A stretch of 64,000 nucleotides of DNA from Synanceia verrucosa (Eukaryota; Chordata; Actinopteri; Perciformes; Synanceiidae): the NCBI GenBank assembly GCA_029721515.1, contig CM056553.1, forward strand, positions 5,618,849 through 5,682,848. Reading direction: 5' to 3'. Shown here in pieces: positions 35,032-46,023 of this stretch. The translations under genes and the position numbers were made by a program. Numbering within the stretch: the stretch's first letter is position 1; the number at the start of each line of letters is the position of its first letter. The notes below the pieces were generated by a model. The model worked only from the letters and a program-made list of their open reading frames with translations, made no database searches and was not told the origin of the DNA.

Positions 35032-35493
35032 TACGATGGTATGTTAGTGCCACATAGATTTTTTTTGCAAACTTTGAGAATAAAGCAATTATTTATTAGA
35101 ATAAAGTCGTTACTTATGAGAATAAAGTCATTTACAAGAATAAAGTTGCTATTTAAGAGAATAAAGTCATTTACAAGAATACAGTTGTTATTTAGGAGAA
35201 CAAATTCATTTAAAAGAATAAAATTATTTAAGAGAATAATTCATTTACAAGAATAAAGTTATTATTTCCTCCTCTACAACAACATCATGTTAGAATATTC
35301 TGACTTTATTCTCATAAAATTATGACTCAATCATTGTTAATAATGACTTTATTCTCATAAATAATGACTTTAATCGCATAAATTTACGACTTTTGTCTGA
35401 TAAATAATGACTTCACTCGCAAATAATGACTTTATTGTAGAAGTAGAAGTGTAAACAAAAATTTCTCTGTGTGGCCCTAATACTCCATCGTAC
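35032..35493. mobile_element. Fold-back element with AGAATAAAG minisatellite arms
   Basis: Outer ends TACGATGGTATGTTAGTGCC and inverted TACGATGGAGTATTAGGGCC match at 16-17 of 20 bases. Inside, the left arm (35080-35265) has about ten AGAATAAAG-like units at 17-20-bp spacing and the right arm (35300-35440) about six inverted units (CTTTATTCT). The whole 462 bp could fold into a long imperfect hairpin. No coding potential; the repeating Arg-Ile-Lys frame is an artefact. Confidence 0.65.
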
Positions 35494-36501
35494 TCAACAG
35501 CACTTGCCAAAAGATATTTAGGTTTAGTTTAGTTTCTGAAGATGGGGGTCAGGCTTCTGTAACACTTGTTGGGTGTGTTGTGAATACTGAGTGGACTGGA
35601 AACGCTGCTTCTGCTGGGCTGTTGATGCACATAGTGACAGAAAAACAGAGCCACACAAAGCTTGAACTAATCCAAAACCTTTTTTCATTTATCCGCCAGC
35701 AGTGACCGAGATGACACAGTAGCTTTTACAGCGGGGTGACAAAAGCTGGCTGACATCTTGTGTTAGAGGGGTCAAACCGACCAGCATGTGTGCCGATTCA
35801 CCGTTTCTAAAAAGCCCTGAGAAAAACACTTTTTCATGATCAGATTCTTTCTCTGGACAATAGGATCCAACTAAAACACATTATTTTCTGCTTCCATTAT
35901 TCCACATGAGTGCTTTCTGTCTGGTTTGGTCCTGGCTCCTCAGTGGTGTCAGAATATGGAAGTGGGTTACAAAAAGGTTATGTCACATATTTCTATGCAC
36001 CAGTCAAATTATGTTTAATGATAATATGACAGTTGCAGAGTTGTTTCCTCACATTGGAAGCACTCTCACCGTCAAACCACCCCATGGTACTGATAAAGCA
36101 GATTATCTCAGTGTTGAGTATATATATTTTTTTTATTTAGTGACAAATACTTGACAAGAAATTATCAAGAAATTCACCAAATTTTAAACCACTTTTTTGA
36201 GGGGTTTTAAAGTGATTCATAATTTTACCTCCCTATATGGTAGCTTTCATTGCCACTGGATTCAAATAGCCTTCACAACAAATGAGGGATTCACAGGAAA
36301 TGATGCATGCATGTATTCCGGCAACAATGTTTTTAATCGTATCTCATTAATGTTTTCCTCACAGTTTACTCTCAGCTGGTCCTGGTAACGCAAACCAAAC
36401 CTCCTACTGCTTCCACTTTCCACGAAAAGCATTCAACTAGTTGCAGAGGTTATCAAAGCCATCTAGGAAACAAGACAATTTCATAATTTTGAAGTGTTTT
36501 A
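35494..36501. other. Intergenic sequence without recognised genes
   Basis: Nothing recognised; the TA target of the next Tc1 element is at 36500-36501. Confidence 0.5.
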
Positions 36502-37741
36502 CACTATATTGCCAAAAGTATTTGCTCACCTGCCTTGACTTGCATATGAACTTAAGTGACATCCCATTCCTAATCCATAGGGTTCAATATGACGTCGGGC
36601 CACCCTTTGCAGCTATAACAGCTTCAAGTCTTCTGGGAAGGCTGTCCACAAGGTGTTTATGGGAATTTTTGACCATTCTTCCAGAAGTGTATTTATGAGG
36701 TCACACACTGATGTTGGACGAGAAGGCCTGGCTCTCAGTCTCCGCTCTAATTCATCCCAAAGGTGTTCTATCAGGTTGAGGTCAGGACTCTGTGCAGGCC
36801 AGTCAAGTTCATCCACACCAGACTCTGTCATCCATGTCTTTATGGACCTTGCTTTGTGCACTGGTGCACAGTCATGTTGGAAGAGGAAGGGGCCAGCTCC
36901 AAACTGTTCCCACAAAGTTGGGAGCATGGAATTGTCCAAAATGTCTTGGTATGCTGAAGCATTCAGAGTTCCTTTCACTGGAACTAAGGGGCCAAGCCCA
37001 GCTCCTGAAAAACAACCCCACACCATAATCCCCCCTCCACCAAACTTTACACTTGAAACAATGCAGTCCAACAAGTATCGTTCTCCTGGCAACCGCCAAA
37101 CCCAGACTCGTCCATCAGATTACCAGATGGAGAAGCGTGATTCGTCACTGCAGAGAACGTGTCTCCACTGCTCTAGAGTCCAGTGGCGGCGTGCTTTACA
37201 CCACTGCATCCGACGCTTTGCATTGCACTTGGTGATGTATGTTTTCGATGCAGCTGCTCGGCCATGGAAACCCATTCCATGAAGCTCTCTGTGCATTGTT
37301 CTTGAGCTAATCTGAAGGCCACATGAAGTTTGGAGGTCTGTAGTGATTGACTCTGCAGAAAGTTGGTGACCTCTTCACACTATGTGCCTCAGCATCCGCT
37401 GACCCCGCTCCATCAGTTTACGTGGCCTACCACTTCATGGCTGAGTCATGCTGTCATTCCCAAACACTTCCACGTTCTTATAATACAGCTGACAGTTGAC
37501 TGTGGAATATTTAGGAGCGAGGAAATTTCACGACTGGATTTGTTGCACAGGTGGCATCCTATCACAATTCCACGCTGGAATCCACTGAGCTCCTGAGAGC
37601 GACTCATTCTTTCACAAATGTTTGTAAAAGCAGTCTGCATGGCTAGGTGCTTGATTTTATACACCTGTGGCCATGGAAGTGATTGAAACACCTGACTCTG
37701 ACTATTTGGACGGGTGAGCAAATACTTTTGGCAGTATAGTG
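36502..37741 (-). mobile_element. Tc1-like transposon, near full length (1,240 bp)
   Basis: Flanked by TA (36500-36501, 37742-37743). Terminal repeats CACTATATTGCCAAAAGTAT and inverted CACTATACTGCCAAAAGTAT (19 of 20). Length and layout are those of a complete Tc1/mariner element; the minus strand carries a broken transposase gene (separate entry). Confidence 0.92.
36613..37607 (-). pseudogene. Tc1-like (DD34E) transposase pseudogene
   Basis: The start ATG is at 37607-37605 (MSRSQELSGFQRG), with a helix-turn-helix region continuing to about 37446, where the frame is lost. The middle is shifted and contains stops. The C-terminal catalytic part is open from 37092 to 36613 and includes QHDCAPVHKARS and DLNLIEHLWDE; exactly 34 residues separate Asp and Glu, the DD34E signature of Tc1 transposases. 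The last residues are frameshifted by a short deletion after PINTL. Intact relatives are about 340 residues. The element cannot make active enzyme. Confidence 0.88.
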
Positions 37742-37896
37742 TATGTGTTGTAGGGACTAAGGAGCTGCAATAACAAGCTTTTAAATGTCTCAACAAGGGC
37801 TGAAATCTTTAGGATTATAATTTAAATATATCTCTACTTATGTTTTTCTCTGCTCAAGGTCCAGTGCTTTAAAAGTCATACCAACATCCCGAGTAT

Positions 37897-37984
37897 TAAA
37901 GCTAGTCTGTGGCACCTCCTCTCAGCCTCCTCTAAGCTCCACCCCCTCCTCCAAAGCCACACCCCCTCAAACTTGAACATCTGA
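37897..37984. repeat. Dispersed repeat, copy 2
   Basis: ATTAAAGCTAGTCTGTGGC through TCTAAGCTCCACCCCCTC to AAACTTGAACATCTGA matches 18498-18613, lacking about 25 bp present in that copy. Confidence 0.65.
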
Positions 37985-38867
37985 CAGTAGGATTCAGCAG
38001 GGAGAGCAGAGCTATTATGCTGCATCACCACAGTTGTAAAACGTCCCGTTCAAAGACAATATATCAATGTCATTTTATCAAAATTATAATGCAGACACTG
38101 GAGACCGATGTTCACTCTGGTTTGTCCTCTTAGCTTTATCCAGAGTTTTGTCTCAGTCTTTTCTGCTTCCCTCTTTCTTCTCTTTATCTGTTTAGCAGGG
38201 TGAGCTGTCAGAAGTGACACTGGAAGTGATATTTTTGGTTGCATTTTCTCTGCCATTGTTCCCTACAGAACAGATTGTCCTGCTAACTCTGTATTTCTGC
38301 AGAGGAGTGTGCTGGATATTTCCAGAAACAATAGGGAGGAGGGAGGGACAGAGGGGGGCGTGGTCAGGACGAGACATGAAGGCATCTGACTCAGTGAGGT
38401 CTACATGTTTTTGTACCTTTCAACCAAACTTCAAAGGTCTTCCTCAGCAGATAAAGTTCACTCAGTTGTCATGGAGACATGGACATGAAGTGATCCACTG
38501 AAATATGGTCGTATTACAGTAAGTGCCCCTTGACTTCAGAACTAAAAAAAATCTTTTACAATGGTTGCCTGTTCCATCAGTGCTGATGCTTTTCCAGATG
38601 TGTGATCCACAAACTGAGGCCAAGGGTCAAACCATTATTTTGGAGGTGCTGTGATATTTTTGGTAAATACGAAAATATTTCTTTAATTATAAAATCTGAT
38701 GCTCTTTGTTCATGAGCTCGGTGAAATAATGATAATCTCTTCTGGCTATCTCACCTCTGCTCTCATTTCAGTCAATGTCAACCCCCTCCTCTGGCACATC
38801 TGCTCCAGGATCACTCGTCTCACCCTGTAATATCCACTGCCGATGTGCACAGTTAGAGCAGATGGTG

Positions 38868-38894
38868 TACACACACACACACACACACACACAC
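38868..38894. repeat. (CA)n microsatellite
   Basis: About thirteen CA units. Confidence 0.92.
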
Positions 38895-40273
38895 CTGATA
38901 CATACATTCATACATGTTTGTCTTCTCCTTTAAAAGGGGTGGAAATCAGCTGATATGGAGCTGGAGGAAGAAGAACTGGACAAATAGTGCTGCAGGATGA
39001 GATTAATCAGTAAACAGAGTCGGGCTGCAGGTTTACGCACGAGGATGAGGCCATTTTGAATGCCTGATTAGGTTTGATGTGTGAAGTGACGGCTTCACTA
39101 GGCCGTCCACTTCCATTAGAAATGAGGCTTGCAAGGAACCAGCAACAGTTCAAGGACAATGGTGAATGCAACGCTTGCAGTATGGGAAGCTGGATTTGTC
39201 TTTGTTGGAGTTGAAGCGAGTTGATGACCAAGAAAAGGTGCATCATCCAGGCTCGTCTGTCTGCTCAGCAGCTTTGATTTTAATTGGACACAACACATAA
39301 CTCACTTCCTGTTTCTGTGAACTTTGCTCATGCATTATAGTTGCATAGATGTAACGTGCAGACTTGTCTTTTAGTTTGTAGAAGCTAACATCTTTTTACA
39401 TGAGTAAAAATGGAGGTTAGATTGTTAAAAGTGACCAAACTATTAGTCATAATTGGCTGATTTAACAGAGGAGAAAAAGTTGATTCATGGCCATTATTAA
39501 ATTTATTTATTTTACTAAATTTAATCATTAATTGCATGCTTGTCACTGACTTCTATTGCATCTTAAAGAATAAAAAACAGTCATAAAAGGCTTCATAATT
39601 ACACTGAAGCTGGTGCACAACCAAGGAGACATACTGCACTTATTTCCACAGACGTGCTGTCTGCATTAGAGCCAAAACATGTGCAGCGCAATGAGGCTCC
39701 TTCATAGCCAAAGAGGTAAAGTGACTGAATGGGGCTGCTGGTGGAGGAGCATGCAGATGGAGAGTGATTTATTGTGAAATGATTGGTGGGTAGGATGGTG
39801 AGAAAGAGCCGACGTATATGACTTTGCTGCTACAGAAGCAGGTGTGCAGCTTCGCTAAAGCAATGCATTAATGTTGAATAGAGAAACAGACGTTTAAATA
39901 TACATCACAGCATGATTGTTTTTCATTGTGTGTAAATCATATGTGTCCTCCATGTAGCTGCTTATGATGTGGACTCTCTATTTGGTCCTATATGGAAGCA
40001 GTTTCAGCTTATTGAATGTTCACATACTGCTAGAGATAGTTTTAGATTTTGTATTATTACGTCCTCAGGTTACATTTTGCCAAATAGATGAATCAAACCT
40101 CATCTGTGTAGAATCTGTAGATTACTTTCAGAGGTGTAGCTATTTATCTGATTCAGAATCAAGGTAAAAAACATGGTTACAATTGATAAAAGGCGAACAT
40201 TCATCAAGGCAAACACAATGCACTGCTATCTACATTGGACTACATCTTTTCTACTTTTCCAAGTCATAGTTAA

Positions 40274-40740
40274 CTCTTTGAGTGCTATCAACATATTCTG
40301 ACGTCATTTAAAATCCAATGCTTGAGTGCCATCGACATAATAATATGTCAAAGTGTTTTTTTGGCAGCTGGTTGCCCCTGTCAGTAATATCGGGGCTTAT
40401 TTGTAATCAGGACATAAAGAGATGGCATACGCCACAGAAATCAAAGCAGGAAGTGGAGACGATCAAGATTAGAGAGCAAAACAAACAGATTCTGGACAAA
40501 AAGTGGTGATTTTGGTGAAAGTGGCCTCTACTCTACCTCTGATAAAACAAGAATGGAACAAGGTAAAAACAAACAATTTTTTTCATGATGAAATAGAGAG
40601 TCTCTTCTTTCATTTGAGCTTTTCTGTGTTTTCAGAAACATAGTACAAAATATTCTGTGGGTCTTGATATATGACCCAAAAGGTGCAAAAATGCTGGCAT
40701 AAGGCACTTTGTGTTTTTAAAACAGCTGGCACTCAATGAA
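40274..40740 (+). mobile_element. piggyBac-like MITE copy C, full length
   Basis: Preceded by TTAA (40270-40273) and followed by TTAT (one change). Starts CTCTTTGAGTGCTATC and ends GGCACTCAATGAA. Has the doubled 5' end (a second CTTGAGTGCCATCGAC at 40320), then AAAGTGTTTTTTTGGCAGC and the shared body. 467 bp; no coding potential. Confidence 0.8.
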
Positions 40741-40750
40741 TTATACGTAG

Positions 40751-40875
40751 TCAGTCAATTCCTTTATATTGTTACAAAACAGTATAAAAATTATTTTTAA
40801 CGTTCTGTTTTTCCTTTATCATATTGAATTTCATATATATATGTATACGTATTCATATATATATATGTATACGTA

Positions 40876-40925
<50 letters not shown>

Positions 40926-41010
40926 TGCATATATATACATGCATATATATATATATATATGCATGTATATATATGCATGCATATATATATAATGTAAAGG
41001 AATTGACTGA
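40751..41010. repeat. Inverted-repeat-bounded AT microsatellite
   Basis: TCAGTCAATTCCTTTATATT (40751-40770) and its inverted copy (40991-41010; 19 of 20) enclose AT-rich repeats at 40835-40992, including two tandem copies of an ATATATGTATACGTATTCAT unit and ATGCATGCATAT blocks. It looks like a MITE whose centre has been expanded by a microsatellite. Confidence 0.65.
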
Positions 41011-42025
41011 AGAACGTTGTCATGGTCATCTGTCGAAATAAAGAAATCTTTCCCAGAATAATTCAAAATTGCCCAACTTTATTTCTCAGGATGGATGGAG
41101 CCAAACGGCATGCTGAAGATAAAACCTCCTCACGGTTACTCTCGTCCAATTAGCCGAGTAGCTTTATGCTGCGTGACGTGCAGAGTACAGTCAAAGGCGA
41201 AGGAATCCCAGACAGCTGGAAGCGTCTCGAAACATGCGTTCATGTTTTGAAGCAAATCCGAGCTAACAACGCTATAGCAGCTAACAGCAGAGACATCTGG
41301 CTTCTCTGAGTCTCTGTTGCTTTCTGTGTTGCTCTATTTGTCTTTGTCTGCCTCTGATCCATCTTACATCTGAGTTATTAATTAGCAATATACAGGAAGT
41401 ACATGAAAGCAATGTTTCACACAAACTGCATACACATTTCCACCTGTCTGTTTATATTTTGAGTGAAAAAAAATAATGCAGCTCATAGATTGAAACAACA
41501 AATCTAACAGTAAAAGTCCTCTGCAACCCTCTCATATTCTCCATCGCTTTCTTTCACCACCTCCTTCTCTCTGCTTGTTACTTTTTCCATTATCCTGTTA
41601 TTCCAGTGCTTCCTCATGTTTTTTTCCAAGAGTTTACGGATGCTTGGATGAACCCAAAACCTGAGGCAGGCAAAGCAGCTCGACCGTGGAGCTACTCGGC
41701 GGAGGAAAAAAAAACTGCAAAGCTGCACTAATAACGTCCCCCTGAATATTTTAGACACAATTTATTTTTAATCCACCGGATGGAAATCAGAGTGATTCAG
41801 TCCCATATTGTGGCCCCTGTGGGTGTTTCATTGCTCATGCTTTTTTAATGACCACACTTCTGTCCATCCAGAGGGAGGGAGGGAGCTGGGACCCAGCACA
41901 CTGGTCTATAACTCTCAAGGTAAAGGACATGAAAAGTTAGAAGAGAGTTTGATTACCTGATGAGTTTCTGCCCTTTGAAAAGAATGGCCACCTGTAACTC
42001 TAAAGTGATTGATTGCCAACATTTG
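41011..42025. other. Intergenic sequence without recognised genes
   Basis: A mildly CpG-enriched stretch at about 41095-41300 has no open frame of note. Nothing else recognised. Confidence 0.4.
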
Positions 42026-42299
42026 GAGGGGGTATGGCTCAGTGGGTAGAGTGGCCGTCTTGTAACCAGAGGGTTACCGGTTCGGCCTGGAGCGCTTATG
42101 TCGTATGTCAAGGTGTCCCTGAGCAAGACACCGAACCCCTAACTGCTCCTGGTTGTGGTTATCGCCTTGCATGGCAGCTTCCGCCATCAGTGTGTGAATG
42201 TGTGTGTGAATGGGTCAATGTGATGTATACTGTAAAGTGCTTTGGCTATCGTTGTAGGTATAGTAAAGCGCTATATAAATACAGACAATTTACCATTTA
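42026..42299 (+). mobile_element. tRNA-derived SINE (second family)
   Basis: The head has a canonical A box (TGGCTCAGTGGG, 42036-42047) and a B-box-like GGTTCGGCCTG; then GAGCAAGACACCGAACCCC, the GTGTGTGAATG body and a tail AAAGCGCTATATAAATACAG ending TTTACCATTTAA. This is a common fish SINE layout with an L2-like 3' tail. No clear target duplication seen. Confidence 0.8.
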
Positions 42300-42434
42300 A
42301 ACAAATTGAAATCCAATCAGAATACTATCGATAATATATGTTTTATTTAGCCAAATAGCAGCAACACACAAGTAGAAGAGCAACCTAATTCATTTTTGAT
42401 TAAGTGTGACTGTCAGTTATTAGCATGTTTTATA

Positions 42435-42922
42435 CAGGGGTTGGACAATGAAAATGAAACGCCTTGTTTTAGATTACAATACTTCATTAGTATGGTGTAG
42501 GGCCTCCTTTTGGGGCCAATACAGCATCAATTCGTCTTGGGAATGACAGATACAAGTCCTGCACAGTGGCCAGAGGGATTTTGAGCCATTCTTCTTGCAG
42601 AATAGCGTTGCGCTTCTCTGGGGCTTCTCCACACCGTAATTCTCCCAAATGTGGGAAATACAGTCAAGGTGGACTCATCAGAGAACAATACGTGTTTCAC
42701 ATTGTCCTAAGCCCAAGATTTTCGCTGCTGGCACCATCGTAACCGACGTTTGGCATTGGCACGAGTGACCAAAGGTTTGGCTATAGCAGCCCGGCCGTGG
42801 ATGTTGACCCTGTGGAGCTCCAGACGGACAGTTTTTACTCTGCTAATTGAACCTTCACACTCTGCTCTTACTGGTGCAATCAATCAAGTTTGGTGACCAG
42901 GCTGGTCAAATTTAGCCATGGG
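42435..42922 (-). mobile_element. Internally deleted Tc1-like element (third lineage)
   Basis: After TA (42433-42434) it starts CAGGGGTTGGACAATG, a terminal repeat different from the other Tc1 copies. On minus, recognisable transposase pieces remain (DNVKHVLFSDESTLTVFP with a stop just before it, and a C-terminal PRRIDAVLAPKGGPT). The centre is deleted near 42605 and the right terminal repeat is not found after GGCTGGTCAAATTTAGCCAT. Confidence 0.7.
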
Positions 42923-45367
42923 TGAACATAAAAAATACAAAATGTAGTTAATGCAGCAGACACACAATTTGGCTTTTTTGATTGTGGATTTCGTTGCACA
43001 TACTCTGTGAAATCTCTTGCAGATTTGAATTAAACTGCATCAGAAACAGTTCAGGAGTATCTTGGTGGCTTTGAGGTCAAAGATGAATCCCATGTAATGA
43101 CATCATCATGGGTTGGAGTCCAACCAGTGAAGCAATGCCTACAAACATGAAGGTGTATCAGCAGTGCTGAACAAGCAGCCTGGTACTCACTGTTTCTGTG
43201 TATGCAGCATTCATCGCTGAGCTTCACAAAGCACTCTCATTGTATTCGTTAAAATTTAATTGAGCAAACACAAGTGCTTTTCCTCATCGACGCGTGGCTG
43301 TTTTTGGCATCACGCATGACTCATGCCTTATGTGAAACTCACTTTGATTGGCACCTGGAGTCACAGTTTCCAAACACATTTTATTATATTTCCTGTGTTG
43401 AGGGCCGAGCTAAGAGTTTCATCAGGGCCATTATCAAAAATTGTGTTGCTGAATTAGCATCGTTGCGTCAGGACTTACTTCCCCCCACTGAAGCAGCTCT
43501 GATGCTTTCCTAAGGGAAATGAGGAAATATACAATAGACAGTTCGACAAAGGAGACCACTGAATTCAATACTCCACTCTGCCACTGATAACATCTTAATA
43601 TGTATTTGTTGTATTGCAATGAGCAGACAGCAGACGTCTGATGCTGAACCATTATCTGTAATTGACCCTCATTGATTACGTCACCACGGTCACTAACAAT
43701 AACAACTGTCTTATTATGACCCAAATATGTGGCCTAAGTCAAGAGGCATTCCTTTGAGAGTGTATAACAGACATATCGAGGATGGTTGTGTTGTTACCCC
43801 TCTGGAAAAAAATATGTCTCATGATGCATGTTGATTGTTTGAACTGACTTCTTGCTGGCTATGACACCATGAATCAAAATTGTATGGAAATGTGTAGATT
43901 ATTACCAGTATTGGTATAATTGGTCAGAGTTGTAGTGCTGTGGTCAGGTCTACTGACTGCTTACAAGCTCCTGTATTCTGGAGGAAAATACAAAAAATTA
44001 GAAACACAAACACTGATTTATTATATGATCGTTATCCTCACATTGCCTTCTTTCTCATTTGTGAGCTAAAAAAATCATCCAAGTAACTTAAACTATGCAG
44101 TGATCAGGGTTTCCAGATCCCATCTCCCACAGCCTGAGGGCTGTACAGGCAGACTCTTCACAGACCATCTCCCTTCACCGCAACACTATCTATCTTTTAT
44201 CCATGCCACATTATGAACGTACACTGCCAGCCTTCCACCGAGGACTGCAATATGTTGTTTCTTGACTGCGCTCGTGTCGTAACTGTACTAAGAGCAGCTC
44301 TTTTAAGGAAACTGTTCAGCTGTAACTCTTATACAGAATAACCCACATTAAGGGCACCACTGTATTTCACAAAAGGTCACAGACATTACAGGTGATCAGG
44401 GAAAAAATACTCAAAGTGCTTTTTCATCATGCACAACAAGAATGTGTTAATAAAAAATGGGGATTTGATTCATATTTCTATCCGTTTGGGGTGGAATTTT
44501 GCGTATGATGGCGTTAGGGAGGGAAGTAGCGTCTCTTGATTGAAATCCTTTTACATTTTGTGTTTATTTGTATCAATCCTTAGTGTCGGGAAGGAAGAAT
44601 CACAAAGTTTTGTCACATAAGAAAAGAGGAAAAACTGGAGCTCAATATTTCTGTGTGATGTAGCCATTCTTATTTTTCATTTTGGAATTGTAAAGACATG
44701 TTTTTTCTTTAAACCTGAATGATATACTGTATAGACTATATCCTTAGCTCGCTTCATAATTCATGTTACTAATAGCTTCATTATGCAATATTTCCAATAA
44801 TGAAAATGAGAGTTGCTATGGGCAATATTCCAGAGGTCCAGACAGGCCAAATGTAATACTCATAGATGCATTTGAAATGGAAGTTACTGTCAAAGATCAC
44901 TACCAATTCTAAAAAGGAATATCCTTTAATATTGGAAAAGCAGAATGTATTTATAATTATCTGGCAGAGGCCATGTTCTTGTGCTTTGAGGAACAAGAAG
45001 CCTGAGGTCCACCTATTGTCATTTGAGGCTCTTTGTTTGCGATATTAATGTACTAGTCAGGAGTCCCTGTCTTTAAATGACTCTAAGCCAGTAAACTTCT
45101 TTAGGATCCAGCCATTTAATGTTATCAATTCTGCGAAAAACTGCAGCATTTAAATGCACCTGATACCACTTGTCATGATTAGATTTAGTTCCTTGTTCTT
45201 GACATGATAGCAGGTGTCCTTAGAAAAGAAGTACCAGTAGGATTATGTACACACATACTTGTAGATGCACAGCTGATATGCAGAAAGCAGCTGCATATCT
45301 ACCTTTAATGATGATGTTCTTATAAAGCTGTAGTTGGGCCAGCGTGTTTTTAGAGCATGTTCATGCA
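42923..45367. other. Intergenic sequence without recognised genes
   Basis: No gene or repeat ends recognised; only short unsupported frames. Confidence 0.45.
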
Positions 45368-46015
45368 CAGTATTGGGAATTAATTACCAGTAACACCATT
45401 ACTAACGTTGTTACTTTTGACAATATGGTGCATTTGTCCGTTACTCAGTAAATGAGTTCCTGATTGACGAATTCAGATTGCTTTCATTCATGATCTCAGA
45501 TGGCACTAGGGATGGGGGGGGACATGTCCCCTCAGATTCATAGAGACACCGATCCATCCCCCCACTTTCCCAGCATAAGGAGACAAAAATCGCCGGTAGA
45601 ACATATCATTTATGTGTACAGGAATGTCAGAATTTCCAAGCTTCAAGTCAGAATTTAAAACAGAACCCCCTTGAAGTTGGATCTCCAACTTGGAAAGTCA
45701 GATTAATCAAACAGACATAGAATTCATGCTGGCTGCTACTGACGTAAACAGTAGCTACATGTTTTGTTATACGTCTGTAAGGCTGGAAGAGCTGGGAGCA
45801 CTAAACTTTGAGGTTACATTGATTAGAGCTCCGAGTTCCGACTTCCAGTGGCAAACTCTCACTCCCCAGGGTCCTAAAGAGTAACTAAATAGGTCCTTTG
45901 ACCAGTAATGTGTTTATTTTGATCTAAGCAATCAACAAAGTAATTGAGTTACTTTTTGAATGAAGTAACTAGTAACTGTAACTAGTTACTATTTTTAGCA
46001 CAACTAGCACAACAC
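45368..46015. mobile_element. hAT-like element with GTTAC-rich ends, perfect 8-bp duplication
   Basis: Starts CAGTATTGGGAATTAATTAC and ends in GTAACTAGTTACT...CACAACAC, the GTTAC-rich pattern of a widespread vertebrate hAT-type repeat whose ends resemble CAGTGTTGGG. The octamer TTCATGCA flanks both sides (45360-45367, 46016-46023). The central part (about 45450-45885) lacks the GTTAC character, so it may hold a further insertion. Confidence 0.7.
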
Positions 46016-46023
46016 TTCATGCA

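Larger units (their letters stand above)
37744..40269. other. Intergenic sequence with one dispersed repeat
   Basis: Contains the dispersed repeat at 37897-37984, an X-box-like motif at 38465-38478 (GTTGTCATGGAGAC) and a (CA)n run at 38868-38894. No genes recognised. Confidence 0.45.

Noticed and set aside
35041..35256. 71-codon frame with repeated Arg-Ile-Lys
   Set aside because: Produced by translating the AGAATAAAG units of the fold-back element.
36653..37282. 209-codon plus-strand frame in the Tc1 element
   Set aside because: It is the antisense shadow of the minus-strand transposase, whose catalytic motifs are clear. The same holds for the minus-strand frame at 58517-58954.
42013..42300. 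95-codon frame over the SINE at 42026
   Set aside because: The frame is the translation of SINE sequence and has no independent support.
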